Origin: JBGANR01 sp044222225
GTDB taxonomy: Bacteria > Actinomycetota > Actinomycetes > Mycobacteriales > Mycobacteriaceae
Assembly: GCA_044222225.1 (NCBI GenBank)
Contig: JBGANR010000017.1
Coordinates: 54,081-118,080, forward strand
Reading direction: 5' to 3'
DNA: 64,000 nt
The notes beneath the pieces are model-generated. The model was not told the DNA's origin and did not search any database. It was given only the letters and a program-made list of their open reading frames with translations. The number at the start of each line of letters is the position of its first letter. Positions within the stretch are counted from its first letter, which is position 1. The position numbers were made by a program, and so were the translations under genes. Positions 24,842 through 34,600 of this stretch are shown here, piece after piece.

Positions 24842-26051
24842 ATGGTCGTTCGCCGACGCGGCCGGACTGCTGATCGCCGGGCCACGACGGCCTGGCCGAT
24901 GTCGGACGCCGAGGACCGGGTCCGGCTGCTGTTCTGCCGGTTCGTCGGGGCGGGCTTCGTGGTCTATCTGGGGATCGCTCTCCCGTGGATCGTCGAGAGC
25001 CATCACCGGTTCGCACCCTGGTGGACGCCGGTGGCGATGATTCTCATCTACGTGCCGGGGATCGCGCTCGGTGCCTTTTCTTTTGCTCCGGGACCACGTG
25101 ACGTGCGGCTGCGTGCCGCGGCGGCGCTGACGGCCGGCGGCTATCTGGTCGCGACGCTCCTCGGGCTGCTCGCCTGGCGGGGACCGTTGTACCCGCACGA
25201 CATCCCGTGGTGGCCGTCACTGTTTCCCGGGGTCGCGGCGATGGCCGCGGTCGTCGTCTGCCGGTTCTTCGCCGGGCTGGTCTACCTGGCCGCGGCGACG
25301 GCGTGTGCTCAAGGAGTGCCGACCGTCATGCGTGTGCCCGGGGCGACGGCGCCCGTATACGCGGAAGCGAGCTTCGCCTTCACGTTCTGTCTGGCGTTCG
25401 TCGCCAGCGCCTACGTGGCGCTGCGCACCGGCAGGTTGATCGACGAGGCGACGCGTCAGTCGCACAGCGCCGCTGCGACGGCGGCGGCCGCCGCGGCCCG
25501 GACGGTCGAGCGGGAGCGGTTCGACGGCCTGATCCACGACGGCGTCATGTCGACGCTGCTGTCGGCAGCGCGACTGGGTGCGACGGAGGAGGTGTCCCGC
25601 CAGGCCGGACTGGCGCTGCGGCAGTTCGATCGACTCGAGTTCGGCGGTGTCGAGGAGGACGAGCTCGACGCCGACGCCACTCTGGCCGAGCTGCGCAACG
25701 CCGCGACCGCCGCCGACCAGCGTGTGCGATTCGTCGTCGAGGGGCGCGGCGGGAGCTATCCCGGTGGCGTCGTCCGGACGGTCGCGGCGGCGGCCGGGGA
25801 GGCCGTCCGGAACTCGTCGCGACACGCGCCCGACTCGATCTGCACCGTGACGTCGTCGCTGAGCGCCGATGCGCTGACGGTGACGATCAGTGACGACGGT
25901 CCGGGATTCGATCCGCACGCCGTGCCACCCCATCGGCTCGGCATCGCGGTGTCGATTCAGGGCCGGATGCGCCAATTGCGGGGGGGGCGTGGTGATTCAC
26001 TCCGCACCCGGCCGAGGCACGCGGGTGGAGTTGCGATGGGCGAGAGTCTGA
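24842..26051 (+). CDS. Array sensor histidine kinase A3 (frame broken at an 8-G tract)
   Basis: Residues up to the G-tract are a normal A protein: six hydrophobic segments, His232 in DGLIHDGVMSTLL, N-box GEAVRNSSRHA and G1 ISDDGPGFDPH. At the eight Gs (25980-25987) the frame departs from the family. With one G fewer, the reading continues as HSAPGRGTRVELRWARV and stops at 26051, matching other A proteins. As written, the frame runs on into B3 and gives one fused product ending at 27100. ATG 24842 follows GGGGAGGG; ATG 24899 is an alternative. Confidence 0.75.
25980..25987 (+). other. Homopolymeric G8 tract at the A3/B3 boundary
   Basis: Eight consecutive Gs preceded by C. Length 8 fuses A3 and B3 in one frame; length 7 restores separate A3 and B3 with overlapping stop and start. 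I did not see the tract at the same place in the other A genes. It may be a slippage (phase-variable) site or a sequencing indel. Confidence 0.8.
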
Positions 26052-27100
26052 CGCCCGGCGGGCGCGGCGACGTCCGCGACCTGCTCGGCATGACGTCGCA
26101 GCTCGCTCGGTGGGCGGTCGTTCCGTTGTACGTGGTCACCTATGTGCTCTCCATCGTGGCCAACCGCGCGCAGGTGGCCGTGTGGTGGACGCCGTGGGTC
26201 GCGCTCGTGATCCTCACGGCGGCCGCGGCCGTCATCGTCTACGTCGACGGTGATCCGCTCGACCTCCGGTCCGCCTGTTTTGTGGCCGCAGCAGGACCGG
26301 CGGCGTTGATCTGTGTCGTCATCGGCGAGACGTACCCGGTCGTCTGGGGGCGGATCCTCTGGCCGCTCGGTGGGGCGGTACTCGTCAACGTCTATCTCGT
26401 GTTGCGGGGACGCGTACTCGCCGGCTGGCTCGGTGCCGCGGGCAACTCGGCGATCGCCACGGTCTGGGCGGCGGTCACCGCCGACCAACCGATCGGTGGC
26501 TTCGTGGCGACGATGACCGATTACGCGCCCATCCTCATGGCGACGTTCTGCGCGTTGACCGTTCGGCCCGCCGCGGCGACGATCTTCGCCTTGCGGGAAC
26601 GGTCGAGCGACGAGATCGCGCGTGAGGCCGCGGCGCGGGCGGCCTTGGAGGAGCGGGATGCGCAGTTGCGACGGCTCGATCGGCTCGCTCGGCCGCTGCT
26701 CCGGAGGATCGAGGAGGGTGGTGATCTGACGGACGAGGAGAGATCGGCATGCGCGCTGTTGGAAGCGCAGTTGCGAGATTCGCTACGGGCTCGGGTGCTC
26801 GTCGACGACCGGGTGAACGCCGCGGTCAGGTCGGCTCGGAGCGCCGGCGCCGAGGTGGTGCTGCTCGATGACGGCGCCGGCGAGGAGGTGGGCGAACCGC
26901 TGCGGGCGGCTCTGCTGGGGCATCTGGCCGAGACCCACGGCGGCAGGGTGATCGCTCGCGTCCTGCCGCCGGGCCGGGCGGCGGCGATGACGGTACTGGT
27001 CACGGGCATGTTCGGAGACCCCGAGGAGACCGAGCGCTACGAATACGACGCCGCCGGGGCGCTGGTCGGGCCGGGAGCCGATGAGGGGCGTGGATCGTGA
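26036..27100 (+). CDS. Array partner membrane protein B3
   Basis: From ATG 26036 the product is a complete 354-residue B protein: DVRDLLGMTS, VYVDGDPLDLR, RSSDEIAREAAARAALEERD, the H-less helix LRRLDRLARPLLRR, EVVLLDDGA, RVLPPGRAAAMTVLV and tail RYEYDAAGALVGPG. The start lies 15 bp inside the 3' end of the repaired A3 frame, the overlap expected of an A/B pair. The stop overlaps GTG 27097 of A4, so pairs 3 and 4 form one coupled A-B-A-B run. Confidence 0.72.
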   Translation: MGESLTPGGRGDVRDLLGMTSQLARWAVVPLYVVTYVLSIVANRAQVAVWWTPWVALVILTAAAAVIVYVDGDPLDLRSACFVAAAGPAALICVVIGETYPVVWGRILWPLGGAVLVNVYLVLRGRVLAGWLGAAGNSAIATVWAAVTADQPIGGFVATMTDYAPILMATFCALTVRPAAATIFALRERSSDEIAREAAARAALEERDAQLRRLDRLARPLLRRIEEGGDLTDEERSACALLEAQLRDSLRARVLVDDRVNAAVRSARSAGAEVVLLDDGAGEEVGEPLRAALLGHLAETHGGRVIARVLPPGRAAAMTVLVTGMFGDPEETERYEYDAAGALVGPGADEGRGS

Positions 27101-28308
27101 CGGTCCGGGCGGCCCCGAGAGGCGGCGTGGCGAGCGCGGGTGTCCAGCGGTCGACGGTGGCCGAAGATCGGGTCCGGCTGCTGTTCGCACGTTTCATCGG
27201 CGCCGGATACTGCTTCTACGGGTTGCTCAGTGCGACGTCGATCGGTGAGAACCGGCAACATTTCGCCTTTTGGTGGACGCCGACGGCACTTGTTCTCGTC
27301 TTCGGCACCGGCGTGATGATCGGCGTGGTGGCGATCGGGTCCGCCGTGACCGCCCGACGGGTCCGCATCGCGGCCGTCGTCGCGGCCACCGGATACGTGA
27401 TCGCCGTCTCGACGGCGCCGCTGGCGTGGCAGGGGCCGTTGCTCGTCGGAGGCCATTGGTGGCCGGTCAATTTCCCGGGACTCCCGGCGTTGGCGTTGGC
27501 GGCGACGGTCCGCCCCGTCGCCGCCCTGGCCTTCCTCGTCGTGGTGACGACGATCGTCCAGACCGTGCGAGCCGCCATGACGGTGGCGGGCTCGATGGCG
27601 CCGCTCTACACCGAGCTGCCGTTCTCCATCATGTTCAGCCTCGCCTTCGTCTCGGCGACGATCATCGCCCGGCGCACCGGACGGCTCATCGACGAGGTGA
27701 CCTTCACGTCCCATCGTGCGGCGGCGGCCGCCGCGGCGACCGCGGCCAGGGAGGTCGAGCGGGAACGCTTCGACGCGTTGACGCACGACGGCGTGATGGG
27801 CACGCTACTGGCGGCGTGTCGGCTCGGAACGTCTGGGGCGATCGTGGCCCAGGCCGACGACACGCTCGAGCAACTCGACCGGCTGGCCGGCGGGGAGCGG
27901 GAAGCCGACGACTACTCGCCGGAGGGCGCGGCGGCGGTGGTCCGCAACGCGATCGGCGCGGCTGACCAGCGGGCTCAGGTCGCCGTCGAGTCCGCTGCGG
28001 CGGGGCGGTATCCCGGTGAGGTGGTGCGGACGATCGCCGCGGCGACGGCGGAGGCCGTGCGGAACGCCGCGCGGCATGCGGGGCCGGACGCGGTGTGTCG
28101 GGTCTCCGTCGAACTCGCGGTGGGCGGGCTCGCGGTCACCGTCGTCGATGACGGCTGCGGATTCGATCCGCGCGCGGTGCCGCGGCAGCGACTCGGGCTC
28201 GCGGTCTCCGTTCGAGGCCGGATGCGTCAGCTCGACGGCGGGGCCGCGGAGATCGCGTCGACCGTCGGTCGTGGGACACGGGTGCGCTTGAGCTGGAGCC
28301 GGCCGTGA
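27097..28308 (+). CDS. Array sensor histidine kinase A4
   Basis: A 403-residue kinase with His230 in DALTHDGVMGTLLAACRLG, N-box AEAVRNAARHA, G1 VVDDGCGFDP and G2 RLGLAVSVRGRM. GTG 27097 overlaps the B3 stop by four bases. Its N-terminal EDRVRLLF is shared with A3, pointing to a recent A3/A4 duplication. Six hydrophobic segments precede the kinase core. Confidence 0.85.
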   Translation: MTVRAAPRGGVASAGVQRSTVAEDRVRLLFARFIGAGYCFYGLLSATSIGENRQHFAFWWTPTALVLVFGTGVMIGVVAIGSAVTARRVRIAAVVAATGYVIAVSTAPLAWQGPLLVGGHWWPVNFPGLPALALAATVRPVAALAFLVVVTTIVQTVRAAMTVAGSMAPLYTELPFSIMFSLAFVSATIIARRTGRLIDEVTFTSHRAAAAAAATAAREVERERFDALTHDGVMGTLLAACRLGTSGAIVAQADDTLEQLDRLAGGEREADDYSPEGAAAVVRNAIGAADQRAQVAVESAAAGRYPGEVVRTIAAATAEAVRNAARHAGPDAVCRVSVELAVGGLAVTVVDDGCGFDPRAVPRQRLGLAVSVRGRMRQLDGGAAEIASTVGRGTRVRLSWSRP

Positions 28309-29348
28309 CGATGCCGGCGACCGGCGGCGACGTCCGTCATCTGATCGGGCTGACCACTCGGGCGGCCCGGTGGTTCGCGGTTCCGCTTTTCGCGATCACC
28401 TTCGGGCTCTGCGCGTGGGGGGTGCGTGAGTATCAGAGCACGTGGTGGACATCGGTCGTGGCGTTGGCCGTGCTCACCGCCGGCGTCGCATGTGTGGTCT
28501 ACATCGACGGTGATCCGCTTCCGGCCTGGGCTTCGGCGGTGGTCCTGCTCGCCGGCCCGATGGCGATCGGGATCGTTTTGTTCGGGGTGGAGTACCCGTT
28601 CCCGATTCCGATGTGCCGCTGGCCGGTGATCGGCGGAATCCTCATGTACGCCTTCGCCGGGCCACGCGGCCGGATCTGGCTCGAATGGGCTGGGTACGCG
28701 TCGGTTCTCGCGGTCACGGGCGCGTGGGCGATGAGCCACGGCGGCAGCCTCTGGTACGGCCTGACCACCGGCTACATGGATCCGGCGCCGCTGTTCATGT
28801 CGACGGTCTTCGCGCTCACCATCCGTCCGGCCGCGCGGATGATCTTCGCGCTGCGGGATCGGTCCGATGTCGAGGCCGAGCGGGACGCCGCGACGCGTGC
28901 CGCGCTCGATGAACGCGACCGGCAACTGGGCCGATTGGACGAGTCTGCCCGCCCGTTGCTGCAGCGGATCCGGTCCGGGGAGGTGCTGTCCGATGAGGAA
29001 CGTGCTGCCTGTGGCCTACTGGAAGCGCAACTGCGGGACGCGCTGCGGGCCCGCGTGCTCGTCGACGACAGGGTGAACGCCGCGGTGCGACACGCCCGTA
29101 TCGCCGGGGCGGAGATAGTGCTGCTCGACGACAGCGGCGGCGGATATTCGGGTGAGCCGTTGCGCGAAGCGCTGTTGCCGCACCTCATGACGGCCCGCGG
29201 CGGCACGGTGACCGCGCGATTGCTGCCGCCGGGCCGGGCGGCGGCGATGACGGTGCTGGTCACCGGCGGCGTCGACGACGACGCCGAGCGCTACGAGTAC
29301 GACGTGGCCGGAGCACTCGTCGGGCCCGGCGACCGTTCGGCCGGCTGA
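28305..29348 (+). CDS. Array partner membrane protein B4
   Basis: A 347-residue B protein from GTG 28305 (GTGA overlap with A4). Landmarks are DVRHLIGLTT, VYIDGDPLPAW, the H-less helix LGRLDESARPLLQR, EIVLLDDSG, RLLPPGRAAAMTVLV and tail RYEYDVAGALVGPGDRSAG. The tail is the closest match to the remnant at 24534, so the lost gene was B4-like. Confidence 0.72.
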   Translation: MTMPATGGDVRHLIGLTTRAARWFAVPLFAITFGLCAWGVREYQSTWWTSVVALAVLTAGVACVVYIDGDPLPAWASAVVLLAGPMAIGIVLFGVEYPFPIPMCRWPVIGGILMYAFAGPRGRIWLEWAGYASVLAVTGAWAMSHGGSLWYGLTTGYMDPAPLFMSTVFALTIRPAARMIFALRDRSDVEAERDAATRAALDERDRQLGRLDESARPLLQRIRSGEVLSDEERAACGLLEAQLRDALRARVLVDDRVNAAVRHARIAGAEIVLLDDSGGGYSGEPLREALLPHLMTARGGTVTARLLPPGRAAAMTVLVTGGVDDDAERYEYDVAGALVGPGDRSAG

Positions 29349-29390
29349 AGCCGCGGGACGCCGTTCGTCCGCGGGCGACGGGAGTGCCGC

Positions 29391-29427
29391 CTGCTCCCCG
29401 AATACGCCGCTTGCTCCCCGAATACGC
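29391..29427. repeat. Two direct repeats upstream of the MalT-like regulator
   Basis: TGCTCCCCGAATACGC occurs at 29392-29407 and again at 29412-29427, a spacing of 20 bp or about two helical turns. Placed 50-85 bp before the regulator start, they could be a tandem activator or autoregulatory site. Confidence 0.5.
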
Positions 29428-29476
29428 TGTCGGCCATGAACAGCTTGCCGCCGCGCGACGAGCCCGGGGACGTCAC

Positions 29477-32020
29477 GTGAGCGGCCGCTGGTCGTCGACG
29501 ATGTCGGTGCAGATCCCCTGGTACTCGCTCATCCCGCCGGCCGCCGTCGGGGACGAGATCCCACGCGATCGCGTGTCGGCGGCTCTGGACGCCGCTGTCG
29601 CCGCCGGCCCGCTGACCGTCGTCTGCGCACCGTCGGGATTCGGCAAGTCGGTGGCCGTCTCGGCCTGGTGCAGGAGCCGCGATGATGCCGGCTGGGTGAC
29701 GGCGTCGACCGCCGTCGACGCCGCCCTGACCGTCGAGGCCGGTGTCCGTGCCGCGATGCGGGCGGCAGACCCCGAGGCCGAACTGCCCGTCGAGACCGGC
29801 ACCGCCGGCCTGGCGGCGGCCGTGAGCCGACTGCGCCGGCCGGCCGTCCTCGTCATCGACGACGCACACCTCGCGATGGGCGATGAGCTGGGCGGGTCGC
29901 TGCTGGCGCCCGACGTCGTGGCGACGGGGATGCTCCGGGTCGTGCTGGTCGGCCAGCCCGCGTTGCTCGCGGCGGTCGGCGGCAGGCAGGACGTCGAGCC
30001 GGTCGTGCTCGGCGCCGACCGGCTGGCCTACAGCCGTGACGAGCTGGTCGAACGGTTCGGCGCGGCCGGCGACGACGTCCACCGTGCGACGGCCGGGTGG
30101 CCCGTCGCCGTGCGGTTCGCGACGGTGCCGGGCCGGGCCGGCGCGCCGCGATCCATGCCCGGCGGCCTGCACTCGGACGTCGACGACTCGATGCTGACCG
30201 AGTACGTCGACACCGTGCTGCTGGGGTCGCTGCCCGCCGACGTGGCGACGGTCGCGCTCGACACCATCGTGCTGGGTGAATTCGCCGCCGACCTCGCGAC
30301 TGAGGTGTTGGGCCGTGACGTCGCCGGGATCCTCGACGACTGCGTCGACCGTGGGCTCTTCATCACCAGGCTGGCGTCGGACGGACGCGGCGGCTACCGC
30401 TGGCACGACCTCATCGCCGTGCACGGCTTGCGGATCGCTCGTCGTCGTGATCCGGAGCGGGTGTGTGCGGTGGAGCGGGCGGCCGCGGCGGCCTGGCAGC
30501 GGTCCGATCCGGTCACCGCCGCTCGGTTCGCGATCCGGGCGGCGGCGCCCGAGTTTGCGGCCCGGATCCTCCGGGAGAACTGGATCCGGTCGTTGGTCGC
30601 GGCGAACGTCCGCGCGTTCGACGCGCTGTGCGCGGCTCTGCCGTCTCCTTTCGACGAGGATCCCGATGTGCTGCGCATCCGTGTCTGCTTCCGCCGGCTG
30701 GTCGGCGACCGGGACCTCGCCGAGCAGCTGCTGCGTCGGGCGCGCGCCGCCGAAGCCGTCCGCGGCGGACCGCCCTCGGCGTCGGCGGTCGTCTCCGAGG
30801 CGTTCCTCGCCGAGACGCCCGACGAGGTGTCGACGGCCCTCGCGGCGGCGCAGCGCTGGCTTTCGCAGACCGCGGAAGAGAGCGTGTCGCCGTATGAGCG
30901 TTTTCTGATCGGGTGGGTCGCGTCCCGGAACGAGATCGATCCGGCGGTGTCGCTCGCGATCATGAGTCGAGTCGTGGCGGACGCCGAGCGGGCGGGGCTG
31001 TCGGATCTCGTCCGCCCCGCGCGCGTCGAACGCGCGTTTCGGCTGATGCAGATCGGACGGCTGTCGGAGGCTTCGGCGATCCTCGAGGAGGCGCACGATC
31101 GGCCCGACGGCGCGGCCGTCGATTGGCTGTCCTTCCAGGTCGGCCGGTCGGATTTCGCCCGGGGATTCGTCGCGTACTGGCGCGGTGACTTCGAAGGGGT
31201 GCTGCGGCAGTTGACGGGCATCGTCTCGGCGCCGGACACCGCCTCGCACGTGCGGTACCACGCGGCGTTGTACGTGGCGGTCGCGATCGTCGACGGTCGA
31301 TACGTCGAGCGTTGGCCGGAGGTGCGGGCGGTGCTGGCGATGATCCCGGACGGCGCGCAGTTCTGGTATCCGTGGGACCGGTTCCGCCGGATCATGGAGG
31401 CGATCATGCGCGCGGCGGAGGGAGATCGCGACGGCGCCGCGCGGCTCGTCGCGCCCCTCGCCGATGAGCCGTTCGAGCCGCTCGCCGGGGCTCTGCTGGC
31501 CGCCGTTCTCTGTGACGCGCGGCAGCCGCGGCTCGCCGAGACCGCGATCCGCAACGCGCGCGCGGCCGGTGAGAGCGACTGCGCCGAAGCGTTCCTCCGG
31601 ATGACGGAGGCGCTGCTCGCCTGGGATGCCGGCGACGTCCACGCCGCTCTCGACGCCGTCGAAACCGCCCTCGACGTCGCGGCCCCCGAAGGGCTGTGGC
31701 AGCCGTTTCTCCGCCGATTGCCCGAGATCGACCGGCTGTTGAGGTCCCTCTTGCGCCGGCAGACGAAGCATCGGACGACCGTCGAGGACCTGCTCGCCCG
31801 GCGTTCCCGGGGCGCGGGTCCGGAGCCGCTGACGGCGCGGCAGGAGAAGGTGCTCGACCTGATGCGGTCGGAACTGTCCGTCGCCGAGATCGCCGAACTG
31901 TTGGGGATATCGCCGACCACTGTCAAGACGCATATGCGTGAGATCTATCGAAAGCTGGGGGTTCATAATCGCCGGGGTGCGTTGTATGCCTCGGCGCAGA
32001 AGGGGGCGCCGGGGCGCTGA
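29477..32020 (+). CDS. MalT-like (LAL) LuxR-family ATPase regulator
   Basis: A large signal-transducing regulator of about 847 residues. A P-loop APSGFGKS (51-58) and Walker B-like VLVIDDAH mark a STAND ATPase core. A long helical, TPR-like middle follows, and a C-terminal LuxR HTH reads LTARQEKVLDLMRSELSVAEIAELLGISPTTVKTHMREIYRKL. GTG 29477 is favoured by CGGGGA upstream; ATG 29501 and an earlier GTG at 29384 are possible. It lies between pairs 4 and 5 on the array strand and may act as a second regulator of the array. Confidence 0.87.
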   Translation: MSGRWSSTMSVQIPWYSLIPPAAVGDEIPRDRVSAALDAAVAAGPLTVVCAPSGFGKSVAVSAWCRSRDDAGWVTASTAVDAALTVEAGVRAAMRAADPEAELPVETGTAGLAAAVSRLRRPAVLVIDDAHLAMGDELGGSLLAPDVVATGMLRVVLVGQPALLAAVGGRQDVEPVVLGADRLAYSRDELVERFGAAGDDVHRATAGWPVAVRFATVPGRAGAPRSMPGGLHSDVDDSMLTEYVDTVLLGSLPADVATVALDTIVLGEFAADLATEVLGRDVAGILDDCVDRGLFITRLASDGRGGYRWHDLIAVHGLRIARRRDPERVCAVERAAAAAWQRSDPVTAARFAIRAAAPEFAARILRENWIRSLVAANVRAFDALCAALPSPFDEDPDVLRIRVCFRRLVGDRDLAEQLLRRARAAEAVRGGPPSASAVVSEAFLAETPDEVSTALAAAQRWLSQTAEESVSPYERFLIGWVASRNEIDPAVSLAIMSRVVADAERAGLSDLVRPARVERAFRLMQIGRLSEASAILEEAHDRPDGAAVDWLSFQVGRSDFARGFVAYWRGDFEGVLRQLTGIVSAPDTASHVRYHAALYVAVAIVDGRYVERWPEVRAVLAMIPDGAQFWYPWDRFRRIMEAIMRAAEGDRDGAARLVAPLADEPFEPLAGALLAAVLCDARQPRLAETAIRNARAAGESDCAEAFLRMTEALLAWDAGDVHAALDAVETALDVAAPEGLWQPFLRRLPEIDRLLRSLLRRQTKHRTTVEDLLARRSRGAGPEPLTARQEKVLDLMRSELSVAEIAELLGISPTTVKTHMREIYRKLGVHNRRGALYASAQKGAPGR

Positions 32021-32158
32021 GCGGGCGGCTTGGCGCCGGCCGTGTCGTACGTGTGAACGACAACCGGCTCGATACATGCGCGTTGTCGCCATCAGTCGAT
32101 CGGCAACCCGGTCAGGGCGTTATCTGGCAGGGTGCGGGTCGCTCGATAGGAGGCGCGG

Positions 32159-33349
32159 ATGGCCGCCGACGGCGGTGTGGCGACGCAGCGCACGTCTGCA
32201 GCCGATCGTGTTCTGATTCTTTTCGCACGATTCGTGGGCGTGGGCTATCTCGGCTACTGCGTGATGCTCATTCCGTCTATACGTGATGCGTGGGTGAGGT
32301 TCGACCATGGCTGGGTGATCGCCGCGGTCGTGGCTTCGATGGTCACGGGTGTCTTGGTGGGCGTCGCCGCGCTTGGCCGGACACCGAATATCGCTGTCAT
32401 CAAACGCGCCGCGGCTGTCGCGGCGATCGGCTATCTCGCGGCGTTGTACACGGCGCCGCTCGCGTGGGAAGGACCGCGGTTCGGGCCGGGGACGTCGTTG
32501 TGGCTCGCGGCGTTCGGTGGGATCGCCACCTTCTCGGTGGCGTTCGTGTGGCGACCGATCCCGACGCTGCTCTTCCTCGTGGTGGCGACGGGCGGAGCCC
32601 CGCTGATCCAGGCACCTTTCCGCGAGCCGGGCACTTACCCGACGCTCTATACAGAGGTGATCGCATCGTTCGTGTTCAGCCTCGCCTTCGTGTCCGCGGC
32701 GATAGCGGCGCTACGGACGGGGGAGGTGATCGACGAGGTGACGGCCGCATCCCATCATGCGGCTGCCACGACGGCGGCCGTCGCTGCGCGCGATCTTGAG
32801 CGGGGGCGCTTCGGAGCCCTGATCCACGACGGCGTCATGTCGACGCTGCTTGCCGCGTCTCGGCTCGGGGCTGTGAAAGCAGTCGGCGTTCAGGCCGTGT
32901 CGACTCTGGATCAGTTGAACGAACTCGGAACGGGCGTCACCGAGCCGTCCGACTATGCCATCGACGTGGCGATCGCGGTCATTCGGAACGCCGCCTCGGC
33001 GGTAGATCAGCGACTCGGTGTGGCAGCGACTGCGGCGACCGGATGCACGTTGCCGGGCGACGTGGTGCGTGCGATGGCAGCGGCGACGGCCGAGGCGGTG
33101 CGCAACGCGTGTCGGCACGCCGGTCCGGGCGCGCGGCGCAGCCTCGACATCACGGCTGATAGCGGCGATCTCCGCGTGGTCATCACCGACGACGGACGAG
33201 GCTTCGATCCTGCCGTTGTGCCACCGCATCGGTTGGGACTTGCCGTCTCGGTCAGGGGGCGGATGCGCCAGGTGGTCGGTGCGTCCGCCGACGTCGCGTC
33301 GAGCCCAGGAGCGGGAACGACCATCACCCTCCGTTGGGTGGCCACGTGA
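32159..33349 (+). CDS. Array sensor histidine kinase A5
   Basis: A 396-residue kinase with His223 in GALIHDGVMSTLLAASRLG, N-box AEAVRNACRHA, G1 ITDDGRGFDP and C-terminal SSPGAGTTITLRW. ATG 32159 has AGGAGG upstream. It opens the A5-A7 subgroup, which shares TSAADRV near the N-terminus and the EVIDEV or RIIDEV linker before the kinase helix. The 138-bp gap before it allows its own promoter. Confidence 0.85.
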   Translation: MAADGGVATQRTSAADRVLILFARFVGVGYLGYCVMLIPSIRDAWVRFDHGWVIAAVVASMVTGVLVGVAALGRTPNIAVIKRAAAVAAIGYLAALYTAPLAWEGPRFGPGTSLWLAAFGGIATFSVAFVWRPIPTLLFLVVATGGAPLIQAPFREPGTYPTLYTEVIASFVFSLAFVSAAIAALRTGEVIDEVTAASHHAAATTAAVAARDLERGRFGALIHDGVMSTLLAASRLGAVKAVGVQAVSTLDQLNELGTGVTEPSDYAIDVAIAVIRNAASAVDQRLGVAATAATGCTLPGDVVRAMAAATAEAVRNACRHAGPGARRSLDITADSGDLRVVITDDGRGFDPAVVPPHRLGLAVSVRGRMRQVVGASADVASSPGAGTTITLRWVAT

Positions 33350-34482
33350 CGCCGGCGGGCCGGGAGGGGGCGGACGTCCGGGCCTTGCTCGGAATGTCGA
33401 CTTTCGTCGCAAGACTCGTCGTCGTTCCGGTGTACGCCGGGACGTACTTGATGCACGTGCTCGAGACCCGTGGTGCTGCCGGAGTCTGGGTGCTCTCCTG
33501 GTTTGCGCTGGCAGTTCTGACGGCCGCCGGCGGAATCATCATGTTCGCCGAGGGCGATCCGTTGCCGAGGTGGGCGACGGCCGCGGTCTTCCTTTCGGGG
33601 CCGACGGCGATGGCCTTGATCTTGGTGCGTCTCCCAGGACCGTTGATCGACCACACGGTGATCTGGCCCGTACCCGCGGCGGTGATCGTCTACACCTACA
33701 CGTGCGTGCGTGGCCGGACCGTGACGGCGTGGCTCGGCATCACCAGCGTGGTCGGAGTCGTGTGCGTCTGGGCGGGCACCTTCGGGAGTCCGCTGTACGG
33801 GTTCGGGATCACCGTGTGGAGTTACACCCCGCTCATCATCTCGACCTTCTTCGCGCTGACGATCCGGCCGGCGGCGGCGACGATCTTCGCTTTGCGGGAG
33901 CGGTCGAACGACGAACTGGTCCGGGAAGCCGCAGCCCAGGCGGCGTTGGAGGAGCGCGACATTCAGCTACGGAGGTTGGACGAGTTGGTGCGGCCTCTCT
34001 TGGGTCGCATTGCCGAGGCTGCGGGAGCTGTCGCGTCTGTGAGGGACCGGGCGGTCGATTCGGGCGATCACGGGACCGTCGAACAGACGCCCGGCGGTGG
34101 TCTGACGCCGGACGAACGCGATGTGTGCGCGCTGCTCGAGGCGCATCTGCGGGACACGTTGCGGGCTCGGGTGCTGGTGGATGACGAGGTGAGCGCAGCT
34201 GTCCGGTCGGCACGGAGCGCTGGCGCCGAGGTCGTGTTGCTCGATGACGGCGGCGGTGCACAGCGGGGTGAGCCGTTGCGTGCGGCGTTGTTGCCTCATC
34301 TGGCGGCGGCGAACGGTGGGAAGGTGACGGCTCGTGTTCTGCCGGCGGGTCGGGCTGTTGCGATGACGGTGCTCGTCACGACGTCGGCTGCGGATTCGGA
34401 CGATGCGATGGTCTCGGACGAGACGGTGCGCTACGAGTACGACGGAAACGGGGCGCTCGTCGAGCTGCGCGGAAGCGGCTGA
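33346..34482 (+). CDS. Array partner membrane protein B5
   Basis: A 378-residue B protein from GTG 33346, overlapping the A5 stop. It has DVRALLGMST, MFAEGDPLPRW and RLDELVRPLLGRI without His, followed by a roughly 30-residue insert (positions about 224-253) absent from B1-B4, then LTPDERDVCALLEAHLRD. The C-terminal part reads EVVLLDDGG and RVLPAGRAVAMTVLV with tail RYEYDGNGALV. Its 3' third is close at DNA level to B6 and B7. Confidence 0.72.
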   Translation: MTPAGREGADVRALLGMSTFVARLVVVPVYAGTYLMHVLETRGAAGVWVLSWFALAVLTAAGGIIMFAEGDPLPRWATAAVFLSGPTAMALILVRLPGPLIDHTVIWPVPAAVIVYTYTCVRGRTVTAWLGITSVVGVVCVWAGTFGSPLYGFGITVWSYTPLIISTFFALTIRPAAATIFALRERSNDELVREAAAQAALEERDIQLRRLDELVRPLLGRIAEAAGAVASVRDRAVDSGDHGTVEQTPGGGLTPDERDVCALLEAHLRDTLRARVLVDDEVSAAVRSARSAGAEVVLLDDGGGAQRGEPLRAALLPHLAAANGGKVTARVLPAGRAVAMTVLVTTSAADSDDAMVSDETVRYEYDGNGALVELRGSG

Positions 34483-34600
34483 TCGGGATCACCGGAGGGT
34501 GGTACGTGTGCCTTGTCACGAACTTGCCGGTGTCCCGGTGCCGTCTGGTGTTCGCTGGTTGTCGATGCGGCACGGTCTGGCAGGTGCGGGAGGCCCCGGG

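Noticed and set aside
24842..27100. A3-B3 as a genuine designed fusion protein
   Set aside because: Removing one G from the G8 tract restores both family-typical ends exactly, so the fusion is better explained by slippage or a sequencing indel; kept as a finding, not as a fused gene call.
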